64,000 nucleotides of DNA, taken from Saxidomus purpurata (Eukaryota; Mollusca; Bivalvia; Venerida; Veneridae). The DNA is taken from the NCBI GenBank assembly GCA_022818135.1, contig JAFMSR010000007.1:12394007-12458006 (forward strand). Direction: 5' to 3'. Below are positions 45,041-55,479 of the stretch, piece after piece. Numbering within the stretch: the stretch's first letter is position 1; each line of letters begins with the position of its first letter. The notes beneath the pieces were generated by a model. That model was given only the letters and a program-made list of their open reading frames with translations, was not told where the DNA came from and did no database searches. The position numbers were made by a program, and so were the translations under genes.

Positions 45041-46287
45041 GGAAGTGTCTAGAGAACCGGAACCGGTTCCCTAGACAGCGACCTTAGCGAACCGGAATTA
45101 ATATTCGGACGAATTATTTGGCGTGTTGTTATCGGCACGTTTATTGATACAGCTATATAAACAATGCATATGTTGATTATTATTGTTATCATTAAATATG
45201 TAATTCGGAAGAGGAATATTTAGAGATCCTTCCTAAAATTATGACATGAAAGACTTAACGCAGTATTAGTATTAGAGATAACAGAATGACGAAGGAGAGC
45301 GTTTAGTTATAACATAATGAATAGCATTGAAACAGAAAACACAATTTTTTCTGTAAATGTTTTTGATTTTATGTAATATATGCTAGAGAGAAATAATTAA
45401 ACCTAAATACACATAAGCATTTGCTTTCGTTTTCATTATGTCACATCCAGGCTACACCACGAGGAGCTCTGATCATGGCCCGTCGACCCTGTTAAGAGTC
45501 AGTTTAGCCCTGAAAAGGACTGTTTTCAGAGCCTCTGGTTCAGGAAGGCATGACTGATGCTGTCGGTGAACTTAAAGTCAACATCTCTTCTAAACACACC
45601 ATCACGTCTGTCTATAACGTCATTGTTCATTAACTCTGGACCATGTGACCATATTTTGTCAAGTGGGAGTTTCAACAAGGTTTTGTTAAGACGTCTGTAT
45701 AACTTGTATCGACGTTGATGACAATGGAAGAGGCTCTCAAATACGACGTGCTGAACACCACAGCTGCGGAATTCATTTCTTATATCAAGTAGGGCATGGA
45801 GTAACTGATGATTGTTAAATTTTTCTATATCATTTTTACCTATCTGTATGAAGACTGTATGAAGACTATGTCAAACTTCGCCAGCTTCCACCTGCGTAAC
45901 TTCTGCAACAACCCGACGACTATTAATCCTCCTGTCCCATGTGCTTCACCGCGAAATGGTAGATCATTGTGTAGACTACCATTTCGCCAGCGTACACATA
46001 GACATCATATTAAAACCGGAAGTGCGGAAGGCGAAGGAGATCAATTCGACAATCGACACATTGAAAACTAATGCAAATAAACTGATAATCCCACATTTTT
46101 CTTGCTTAAATGGAAGTTTTCACTTTATAATTATTAAATAATCTATTTTCTTATCACAATTACCTGTAATATATGCAGGAAAACAATTCCGGTTCGCTAG
46201 TGTATAGACGGATATAGGCTAGAGAACCGATTCCGGTTCGCTAAGGTCGCTGTCTAGGGAACCGGTTCCGGTTCTCTAGACACTGCC
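45041..46287. mobile_element. 1.25-kb TIR element with 9-bp target duplication
   Basis: Ends GGAAGTGTCTAGAGAACCGG and the complement of GGCAGTGTCTAGAGAACCGG, with inverted repeats of about 57 bp (also CCTAGACAGCGACCTTAGCG). TTTGCAAAA lies on both sides (45032-45040, 46288-46296), a 9-bp duplication. That size suits Mutator-like elements, while 8 bp would suit hAT. The interior holds an unrecognised open frame on the minus strand. Confidence 0.78.
45526..45846 (-). CDS. Unrecognised ~105-codon exon-like frame in the 9-bp-TSD element
   Basis: Without an ATG, it starts at an acceptor-like TTCATACAG and reads IGKNDIEKFNNHQLLHALLD, IRNEFRSCGVQHVVFESLFH, CHQRRYKLYRRLNKTLLKLP, HGPELMNNDVIDRRDGVFRR, ending FLNQRL and TGA at 45526-45528. 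Amino-acid use (charged, one CxxxxCH-like pair) is protein-like and there are no internal stops. I do not recognise it. It could be the last exon of a transposase-associated gene or a captured host exon. Confidence 0.4.
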   Translation of the reverse strand, partial: QIGKNDIEKFNNHQLLHALLDIRNEFRSCGVQHVVFESLFHCHQRRYKLYRRLNKTLLKLPLDKIWSHGPELMNNDVIDRRDGVFRRDVDFKFTDSISHAFLNQRL

Positions 46288-46335
46288 TTTGCAAAATTAT
46301 AATATGAGCTTATTTTTTACCACGTGTTTTAAAGT

Positions 46336-46411
46336 CAGTCTCCGTGGTGTAGTGGGTAAACTGATGACCGTCTAATTTTACGAGTGGAGTTCGAATCCCG
46401 GTCAAACCCAA
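46336..46411 (+). repeat. tRNA-like SINE head, not an intact tRNA
   Basis: GTCTCCGTGGTGTAGTGGGT resembles an A box and GAGTTCGAATCCCGGTC a B box, spaced as in tRNA. The putative acceptor-stem ends do not pair, so it is scored as a SINE-type derivative. It abuts the pearl-type element that follows. Confidence 0.5.
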
Positions 46412-46415
46412 TTTT

Positions 46416-47490
46416 TATGCCCCCGAAGGGTGGCATATTAAAATCGCACCGTCTGTCCGTCTGTCCGTCCGTCCGTCTGTCCGTCCGTCCGTGCGTCCCC
46501 ACTTACAAATTCGTGTCCGGACTGTAACTTTGTCATGCATTGAAGGATTTTAAAATAACTTGGCACACATGTCTAGCACATCAAGACGACGTGTCGCGTG
46601 CAAGACCCACATCCCTACCTCAAAGGTGAAGGTCACACTTGGAGTATGAAGGTTATGGAATCCTCTATATATGCACACATTCGTGTCCGGACTGTAACTT
46701 TGTCATGCATTGAAGGATTTTAAAATAACTAGGCACACATGTCTAGCACATCAAGACGACGTGTCGCGTGCAAGACCCACGTCCCTAGCTCAAAGGTCAA
46801 GGTCATACTTAGAGTTTGAAGGTAATGGATTCCTCCATATAAGCATATATGCACACATTCGTGTCCGGACTGTAACTTTGTCATGCATTGAAGGATTTTA
46901 AAATAACTTGGCACAAATGTCTAGCACATCAAGACGACGTGTCGCGTGCAAGACCCACGTCCCTAGCTCAAAGGTCAAGGTCATACTTAGAGTTTGAAGG
47001 TAATGGATTCCTCTATATAAGCATATATGCACACATTCGTGTCCGGACTGTAACTTTGTCATGCCTTGAAGGATTTTAAAATAATTTGGCACAAATGTCT
47101 AGCACATCAAGACGACGTGTCGCGTGCATGACCCACATCCCTACCACAAAGGTCAAGGTCACACTTAGAGTTTATAGGTAATGGAATCCTGTTTATATGC
47201 ATACATTTGTGTCCGGACTATAACTTTATTATGCTTTGAAGGATTTTAAAATAACTGTGCACAAATGTCTAGCACATCAAGCGGATGTGTCGCGTGCAAG
47301 ACCCAAGTCCCTACCTCAAAGGTCAAGGTCACACTTAGTGTTTAAAGTAATGGAATACTGTATGCATGATCACTCTGTCATGCATGGAAGGATTTTAAAA
47401 TTACATAGCACATTTATTGAGCACATGGAGAGGACAGACTGTGAGGCACCTCTTTCGGGGGCATTCGTCACTTGGGAGGGACAGCTCTTG
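46416..47490 (+). mobile_element. Pearl-type satellite element (copy 3)
   Basis: ATGCCCCCGAAGGGTGGCAT, then a GTCC/GTCT tract (46450-46494), about five ~178-bp units, and right flank GAGGCACCTCTTTCGGGGGC plus GGGACAGCTCTTGTTT. It is nearly the exact inverse of the copy at 25858-26945. Confidence 0.88.
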
Positions 47491-47696
47491 TTTAAAATAA
47501 TTTTTCTTCCGTTTTTTTTTCAACTTTAAAACCACCATGATTTTAAATGTTTTCTGCAAATATTCATAAAATTTTTCATTCAAATCAAACTAATAATGAT
47601 TGCTTATCAAAAAGCTAATTTTAGCTATATAACGCCACACATGTACAAAACTATTTTCGGCGCCCTTTGATGCTTTGCATCAATGGTATTCTTGTT

Positions 47697-50600
47697 TTAT
47701 CATTGAATATTTTCATATTCAGGACATGTATAAATCCGATGTGTGTGTTTTCAAGAAGCTGATCTAGACAAGCCAACCGCAAAAAACATATTCACATAAT
47801 TATAATACATTGTACATTCGATAAATTGAAGTGTAATACATAGGGGTTGAGTGTTGATTTCGATGTAATGTTACGTTATAAATTCACCGCCAGGTGCACC
47901 AAAAGTGGCACAGCTCACTGAAAAAAAAACTAGTTTTGTTTTCACGGGTGAAATTAATGTGGTACCAAACCGATTCCAATATATTTATGCTTATTTTATG
48001 TTTACTTGGTGTTGTATATACTTTCTCTGTTCTTCTCTACGGATTTGTCAATGCAAACAGCTCTTACAGAGACAACATTCCCAAATTTTAAAGTTTGCAC
48101 TCTATATTATTCGCGACAATGTGTTTATTAATATTATGAAATGACCATATAAATGTACGCATAAGTATTTGTCTTGTGTGGCAGTGACGGACACAAATTA
48201 TTGAGGATTTCTTCCTATGGAAAGCCATGACTGTCTTATATCGACACGAAGCGATCACAGCAATATATAGCTTCACATATAGAAATTTGATATACGGAAC
48301 GGTTACGTTTTCATATAGAATCACTAGTTTATTTTATCGTTTCCCTTATTCGGTAACAAAGCACTCTGATATAGAAACATATCAACTTTTCATTTCACGC
48401 ACTGTCAATGTGTAGCTATACATTGCTATGACGGCTTTATGATATACATAATGTTGATATAAGATAGTGAATCCTTTCACAAATTCTGCTTAGTTTCGTG
48501 ATAAAGTGAGTAGACGTAGCGTGCATCAATGAAATAAAATTATATATTAAATGCCTCATACAGGTAATTACTGCTCATTTAGGATAATGTGACAGAGACG
48601 TAGGATAGGAGTTTAATATTAATGTGTAACTCATTGTAAAATGTAAGGTTTCAATCTTTTCTCGCATGCATGATTTTCCTGTTCATTCAATGTGTGTAAA
48701 CGTCAGTTTACGTATATTTCGATGATGTCACTGTCATATAATCTGAAAAGAACTGTAATTCTAAATCTTACGATGCACGATTTTTTTCTAAATTAATATG
48801 TTGTGTAATTAGGCTATGCATGTGACAAGGGACACAACTATTATATAGTATACTTTAAAACACACAAGAGTTATTACTAAGTCAATCGCTCTCACATATC
48901 AAATTGGTCACCGCGATTGACCTACCTTTTGGCAACCAATCAAATTCAGTCTTTGAAAATTGCAGTCAGGTAAATCTCCTCTTTTCGGCTTCAAAATTCT
49001 ACTTTTCTAGTCATGACGGGAGACATGCCGGAGTCTCATCCAAAACATTAGCTAAAAATTTAGCTTTTGGACGGACGTCGATAAAATCTCTTTCAAATCA
49101 AATCAAAACGAGAGTTATTATCCATTCCATATTTAACATACATGTTCTGTTCACTTGAGTTAGTTAGTATATTGCAGTTACGCGTGTATCATGTATTAAA
49201 GATATAAATCTTGCAAGTGTTGTTAATATGCGGCCATCATGATATAATAATATCTTCTCCTTGCAAAATATAACCTACATAATACGACAGGACTATAGAA
49301 ATATAAAGAACACTGCAATTCAAGATTACAATGTGCAGAAAGAAACAGTTTACATAATCTACAGGTTTATATCCCCATTATAGATCGTTCTACGTCAATG
49401 CATACGTTTGGTTCACACAAATATATTTTTATTTTTGTAAATTAATCTTAGATAGTAGTTCTAAAGACTTTTAGAAAAATCTTTTAAATTGTGTTCCTAT
49501 TATATCTCTAGTAAGCCCGATACCGTTGTATAACAGATAAACCTGAACTAAAGAACTTAGATTCTGAATAGAAATGACGAACGTCATACGACTTGTAAAA
49601 ATTGGTTAATGCTTAACTGAGTACATTACCAGGTAATAATTCTAGAATTCTGGACAGTTTTCATAAACACTGAACACGCTTTATTTGCATGTGCGTCACA
49701 AAAAGATCGAAAATATTAGAATTAATCTCATGTTGGGTTTTATTCATTTCACATAGTAACGATATTCCTGTCTGCAGTCCCTATGAATGCTAAACATTAT
49801 CACCACATGGTAAATAGTTCGTTTTGACTTCAAAAACTTTAAATGCTGCTACATTTGTAATTCATACATGTTTGTTGTTAGACGTGGCTTTGAAGTTTTG
49901 ATCAGTCCCATTACGAAACTTTACCAGAATAAACAGGGCATGCACGTTTTTATAGGGAAATATGTACACATTTGGTCAGATATTTATTAAATCGTCATTT
50001 CATAACATATGAAAACACGAAATGCGAGCGTGGCAGACTACGGAGTTGAATATTGGTAAGGTTTCCCCAACGTACCCGTCCTGTCAAGCATATAAAGCGG
50101 GCGTTAGCTAGTAAATACTATGTCAGATCGCTACTATGTACGAGTTAAGATACATCTCTGGTGAGACAATTCAGCGAAACAACGATATCGCTACTTTCGC
50201 CTGAGAAGTCACAGTACTGAAAGCTGTATTTTGATTGCAAAGGAAGAAATCATTGCTGCTCGAGCGGGGCCCGATTAACGTATGTGTTGACTAATAAAAG
50301 AGAAAAAAAACCTAGAAACAACGCTAACACATCCTAACAAGCCACATCAAACAAGAACTACCTTTAAAAAAGATAGTCGACGAAATGTTAAGTAAATATA
50401 TAGGTCCGTGAATATTTGAAGAAATTTGTAAATATCGTATAACAAATCAAGTAAACAGACCGATCTGTTTTTCAAAAGATAATATTATATCGCTAGTACT
50501 GATTGATTATTCAATATTTACAAATTCCTTCATTTATTTAAAACTTAAATCATAAACTATACATTATCTTTTGAAAAAAAAAGTTGTTTTCGGTCTGCAT

Positions 50601-51463
50601 AAACTGTTTTTCGGTCATTTTTTAGACTTTTTCGGTTGCTTTCGGTCATTCTATGCACCCAGTATTAACCAATCAGAAGGTGCCTTACAGCGTAAATTTC
50701 TCATTTCAAACAATGTTATACATTCTACTCGTCATTTCATTGGCGGTTGAAGAGTTCCAAACTTCCAGTCAAAATGGAGCTTAATACGGCTGCGCCGAAA
50801 AATGCATGGGTCAATATGAGTTTAGATGATTAATTTAATACTTTTATAGGAAAGATCGTGTTTGCAAACAAAACGCAGTATAACAGAACTCGGATAAACT
50901 TAGTTTTTGTACTGTTGGTGGTGGTTTATTTTGTCGTAATTTTCTTAAAACAAAAGGTATTTCTTCAAGTTTTATATCCATTAAAAGCTAATAATATCAA
51001 CGGCACAATGTATTCAGTACTTCCAATTTTAGTTAAAATTCAAAGTGAAAGATTCGCGAACGCATGTTGAACACTTCGTCTGCTAGTGAAATAGGCGCAT
51101 TGTTGATTTTGAGTAAGCCCCTGAAACAGGCGCCGCCATTTTGAAACAGTGACGTTATGACGTTTGCATAACGCTCTATGGATTTTTGACTTAAAGATCA
51201 AATTAAAAGAAAAAACAAAAAAACATGTCTAGAGATATCGCTGTTTTCCTTTGAAAAAGGTATGTGTTAGCGAATATACGTGTAAAATGGCTCAGCCACC
51301 GTCGTCTCAAAATTAGTTGGGACAAACTTTAAATAATTTCTATTAAATATTTATACATTTCTATATCTCCCTTTAATATTACACTGTATAACAGAAAAGG
51401 GGATTTTTAATATACTGTATACCAGTTCACAATTTAGTTTACTTTGTCATTTATTTGCGGATC
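47697..51463. other. No gene recognised
   Basis: AT-rich spacer between tyrosinase B with its transposon nest and the GBP-like gene. Short frames (47894-48144, 48904-49158, 50858-51070) show no domain or splice support. Weak inverted repeats exist near 50410-50560. Confidence 0.45.
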
Positions 51464-51621
51464 TTAAGAAATTATACAGATGCTTTTCTTGTTTTCAAGA
51501 TTTTTTTCTTCTAAAGCTTCAGTGATACGCCTCGTCTCTTGTTCTCGGAACGTCATATTGTCGATTTCAATTTGAATGTGCATTTTCTCAAACCGCCTCT
51601 TTAGCTCTTCGTCGATGCGTT
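51464..51621 (-). CDS. GBP-like gene, last exon with CaaX-like end
   Basis: Acceptor TATTTTTCAG. The exon completes a split Glu codon and reads RIDEELKRRFEKMHIQIEID, NMTFREQETRRITEALEEKN, LENKKSICIIS, then TAA at 51464-51466. The charged heptad-like pattern predicts a coiled coil. The terminal CIIS (codons 51467-51478) fits the CaaX rule. Vertebrate GBP1 ends in a comparable farnesylated CaaX box, so membrane attachment by prenylation is predicted. Confidence 0.78.
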
Positions 51622-54600
51622 CTGAAAAATACCGTATATTTCTAAAAGGAGTCTACCTAGCACTGCGGAAGTGGTAAATATCACAAACAACAAAAGTATC
51701 AGTACAAAAGTACACGGAGAAACAAGTATTATGTTTCACTACACATAATAAACACAGCTTGAATGGTGCCACACTGAACTTGAACAGTGCCATGAATAAA
51801 TGATAAATGTGCAGACACACTGGCGTTGCATGCATGTATATAGATATATATTTGCTAGTTCAATTAGGCAATGACTTTGCTTAGTTATATAACTTTAGAT
51901 TGTAGCTCAGCACGCAAAGATAGTATATGGTATGCCAACTGTGGCGTTTCAGTGCAGATACACCATCTATGCTTGAGATAATACGTAGAGGATATTTGTT
52001 TGTTTCAGTGAAATATTAATTTTATTTCACAAGTGAGCACCAAACATTGATATTTTCACGAGTGGCTACTACAATTTTGACCCAAGAGGCATGATTAGAA
52101 CAAACTTTATAAAAGTCTTTTAGGCAATGCTATATGCCAAATATCTAAGCTCTAGGCCCTGTTATTTCAGAGAAAAAGACTTTTAAAGTTTTAAGCCTAC
52201 GTAAAACTAAGTGTTCCTCCGGGCGGGATCAATTTTGACCGGGAGGTCATAATTTGAACAGTCTTGGTAGAGGTACGCTAGAAAATATCTAAGCTCTATG
52301 CCAAGGGTTTCAGAGAAGACGCTTTTTATAGGTTTTGCCTATATAAGCCTATGTTAAACTAAGTGACCCCCAGACGGGGTCAATTTTGATCTGTTTGGTC
52401 ATAATTTGAACAATCTTTGTAGAGGTCCAGTAGGCAATACTACATGCAAAATATCTAAGCTCTGGGCCTTGTGGTTTCAGGGCTGAAGATTGTTAAAGTC
52501 TTTCCTATTTTTTGCAGATTCAGCAACCAGAGTTCTGCATGGAATGGAATTCTTTGAACAATTTTGGTAGCGCTTCATGCAAGGAACATCCCTGCATAGT
52601 TTCATAAACATTGGCCCAGTGGTTTCAGAGATGTCGTTTGAATCAAAATGTTGACGGACGACGAACGACAGACGACGGACAGTCATTTAACCTAAAAGCT
52701 CACCCTGGTGAGCTAAAAAGACAGTTCATATGCTGAGTATTTCCTTATTTCAATTCATATAGAATAAACGTCGATGTTATATTACTGTTATTTTCTGAGT
52801 TCTCTTTTCTTTACAAATGCCATTATAAAGGAATTTATTCATCATTATCGAAGCTCGGAAAGCACATTTTTCCTTATACATCCATAAAATGTCCGTCTGC
52901 TTTTTCACGAAACAAATTGATAAAATGGTGTTTATTATCACATTAAACTAGAATTTCGAAGGTTGGGAAATTTATCTTAAAGCTGCTCGCTCTCAGATTT
53001 TGGTAAAAAACAAAAGTTCTTCAAACTGTATAAAAATTACATATTTTAGAACATATAAAAAGGTTCTAGTAATAATTCCTGTCACGTATATCTGCAGATT
53101 TGAAATAATACGCTACCAAATAATAAAGCGTTGCAAACGCTTTTGAAGTTCCAATATAAACATATAGTGTAGCGGTGTCGTAAATCCAGCATTTTCAATC
53201 GATTTTTGCAAATTCCTACCTAGATTTTTACTTCTATTGCTGATTTTAGCATTTAGTTTTATATTTATGTATTAGTATGACATTTAAAAAAAAATTTTTT
53301 TTTCAACGGCCACTGAGAGCGAGCCACTTTAAAATAAAAAAAAAACTATTGGCAATTTTACTGAAGGTTTCAGTGTTTGCAAGTTAACATTTACTTGAGG
53401 TATATGGATTGAACCCACCTTTTTCCTGGACGTCTTTTATCATTTTCTCAGTCTGGTTTATTTGCATCTTAGTATATTTTATACTCTTTCTAAACGTCAG
53501 CATCGCATCTAAAAGCTGTAAAGTAGTACATCCTGTCATACAAACTTTACAGTTGCAAACAACAATACTTGGCAAGTTTAATAATAAAATGTGTTTATTT
53601 AGAACTGATATAAACATGTTCCAATGAAAATGTCATGTACCAATTTACATTTTTTTTTCCGAAAAGAAACTTCGTACAATATATTCTTTTGACAAAAAAA
53701 AGGATTTATGTTGCTCTCTAGCTAAAACACGACCGTTGAGCTAAGCCGCGATGACAACACTATTTCTATTAGTTATTTCATACAATAATGACAGCAATGT
53801 CAGCCATCTGGTCGTTTAGTCCAGGAATATTTGGATTTCAAGATGTAATATTTGTAATTGTAAAATGTATTAAGCGTATTTACCTCGTCCCTATCAAACC
53901 TTTTCATAGTCTCGAAGAAATCCGATTCCAGATTTTGTACATCAAGTTTGAAGGTGTCATAACCACCTAGCTTCATATAATGCGCTTCGTCTTTTATGTA
54001 TTTATAACGAAGTAGTTCAAGATGTTGCTCACATATTACTCGTATGTGGTGTAAGTTTTTTTGTCGTAACTCTTCCCATTCTATCTTTATCTTTACCTAT
54101 AACCATATGTTGTTTTTGGTATTTGATGGCTTATAATACACAAGATAGGCATGATGACCCTGTATCACTCACCTGAGTACTGTAATTATCATTCAAGCTA
54201 ATGTCACAAAGTCAAACACGCCACACAAACATCAATGTATGAACTCAAACATTGCCATTTACCCAAGTTTGTTCAACATAAAGCGTTCAAAACTTTGTAC
54301 CATAAACTGCTGTTGTATTTTAGTAACAGTGAATCTATTTTAGAGTTACCTTGACCCAAGATTTGTTAATTATTTTGAAAAATTGTGTCAATCATTTCCT
54401 AACGAATATTCTTAATATTTTTTCCAATACATTGTATAGATAAGTAAAGTATGCAACCCAAGGCGTGGCCAGTGTTGACCTAGGGACATTTGAATATACT
54501 ACGTTGAGGACCACTAGGCAATGTTTCCAATAGTTACATATACGCTGCCCCTAGGACGAAGCAAATTTAATCCAAAGAAGAATAATTTATACATTATAAT

Positions 54601-55474
54601 TAGAGATTCATTAGCGAAGACTATACACCAAATATCTATGCTCTTAGACAAGCTGATTTTTGAAGATTTCCTCATATTAGTCATATATAAAACAAATGAT
54701 TCCGCTCGCGGGGTCAATTTTGACCAAAAGGATAAGAATTATAATTTGAAAAAAAAGCTGAAAAAGGATCGCATAAAATGCTACATACTAAATATCTAGG
54801 ATTTGAACATAACGGTGTCAGACAACACACCTGATAGAGATCTACTTGTCAATGTAACAAACCAAATATTTAACCTTTGTTAGTTGCGGTCTCAGTCAAG
54901 AAGCTTTGTTATGAAAATTTCCCTATATAACTCCATGCAAAATAAATGACCACCTGAGAAGGACTCCAGGGGCTCTTTCGGCCATGATATTCATTCAAAC
55001 GGAACGATTTGATCAGCTATAAGTTACCCTAATGTAAGGATGCTTCTTGCTAAGTTTAATGCTATTCCATAAGGTTTTGTATGAGAAAAACTAATTTGAA
55101 GAAATTGCGGCCGACGGACGGACGGATTTAACATGTTAAAGGTAAGAGACAACGATCTTGTTCATGTTCGTAAGTCTAAAGCAACTATAATGATCTCACC
55201 AAAAGTGTGTCCGCAAATGTTTTGTCATACGTGTAAGCTTCTTTCCTATACATTTCCATAGTGGTGGTTTGTATTTCAAAGAATATGTTTTGCAAATCTT
55301 CTTTTCGCTCAATGGGTAATTTAATTTCATTTATTCTGCAACGAAGCCATTCTGCAATCTTCTGTTCTGCCACAGCATTGCTCTTTGCTGACGCATTAGA
55401 AAATGCCTCTTCTATGTTAAACTTGAATCCTCGTTCCAAGCAGGCCACGTACGTCTTGACTGTAGTTCCAAACA
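51464..55474 (-). CDS. Guanylate-binding-protein-like gene, 3' part (four exons)
   Basis: Minus-strand exons 55474-55200, 54096-53884, 53515-53419 and 51621-51464 splice in a single frame (phases 0, 0 and 1) to about 245 residues. They match the helical C-terminal half of GBPs: TVKTYVACLERGFKFNIEEA (start of the middle domain), then YMKLGGYDTFKLDVQNLE (the GG-Y/H segment), then a long charged coiled coil, and a final CIIS. GBPs are large GTPases that attack intracellular pathogens or vacuoles in animals. Here the GTPase domain exons were not found in the remaining 8.5 kb and may lie beyond the right edge. A MITE sits in the last intron. Confidence 0.8.
52070..52720 (+). mobile_element. Satellite-like repeat ending in a CTCACC/GGTGAG hairpin
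   Basis: Three diverged units with TATCTAAGCTCTAGGCC and TTTCAGAGAA, a degraded GACGGACGACGAACGACAGA tract, and the end AAAAGCTCACCCTGGTGAGCTAAAAA. It is related to 6100-6760 and lies within the last intron of the GBP-like gene. Confidence 0.6.
52977..53332. mobile_element. MITE family 1, copy in GBP-like gene intron
   Basis: Element 52981-53328 with ends AGCTGCTCGCTCTCAG and CTGAGAGCGAGCCACT, flanked by TTAA (52977-52980, 53329-53332). It lies 52 bp beyond the alternative stop of the third visible exon. Confidence 0.85.
53419..53515 (-). CDS. GBP-like gene, third visible exon
   Basis: Acceptor TACTACTTTACAG, donor GTGGGTTC. Reads LLDAMLTFRKSIKYTKMQIN and QTEKMIKDVQEK, ending one base into the next codon, which the last exon completes. 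If the donor is not used, the frame reads on to GGFNPYTSSKC and TAA at 53384-53386, a possible shorter isoform lacking the CaaX end. Confidence 0.75.
53884..54096 (-). CDS. GBP-like gene, second visible exon
   Basis: Acceptor ATGGTTATAG, donor GTAAATAC, 213 bp, phase 0 to 0. Reads VKIKIEWEELRQKNLHHIRV, ICEQHLELLRYKYIKDEAHY, MKLGGYDTFKLDVQNLESDF, FETMKRFDRDE. The GGY segment is the conserved GBP motif between helices of the C-terminal domain. Confidence 0.8.
54120..55140 (+). repeat. Degenerate satellite-like repeat in GBP-like intron
   Basis: Phrases such as CCACTAGGCAATG, ACCAAATATCTATGCTCTTA and GGGTCAATTTTGACCAAAAG, and a terminal GCCGACGGACGGACGGATTT tract, link it to the 6100 and 52070 repeats. 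No gene in it. Confidence 0.5.
55200..55474 (-). CDS. GBP-like gene, first visible exon
   Basis: Acceptor TTTATTCTTATTAG, donor GTGAGATC. The exon starts with two bases of a split codon. Reads FGTTVKTYVACLERGFKFNI, EEAFSNASAKSNAVAEQKIA, LPIERKEDLQNIFFEIQTTT, MEMYRKEAYTYDKTFADTLL. Position and pattern correspond to the start of the GBP middle domain, where most GBPs have YVxxIxxGxxPCxExA. The apparent GTG start is part of the acceptor. Confidence 0.78.
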
Positions 55475-55479
55475 CTAAT

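Larger units (their letters stand above)
44792..47696 (+). mobile_element. Hairpin-ended element (GGCGCC family), carrying nested insertions
   Basis: Left end ATTGGCGCCGCCGATGACGG followed by CGGTGGCCTATTATGGAAT. The interior mark is AAATACGAAAACGTAAAACA plus ACTTCTCCC. The right end is TCGGCGCCCTTTGATGCTTT then GCATCAATGGTATTCTTGTT, containing the hairpin TGATGC-TTT-GCATCA. A compact copy with the same ends is at 59792-60267. A hairpin before the right end and no inverted termini recall Helitron-like elements (inference). Nested inside are a 9-bp-TSD TIR element, a tRNA-like piece and a pearl-type element. Confidence 0.65.

Noticed and set aside
46336..46411. tRNA gene
   Set aside because: A- and B-box-like sequences are present, but acceptor ends do not pair and no convincing anticodon arm was found. 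Kept as SINE-type repeat.
53788..53970. Plus-strand 60-codon frame over the GBP-like exon
   Set aside because: Opposite-strand shadow of the exon 53884-54096.
55185..55475. A 96-codon stand-alone gene starting with GTG
   Set aside because: The GTG overlaps a splice acceptor, and both edges have splice signals that fit the GBP-like gene, so it is an internal exon.
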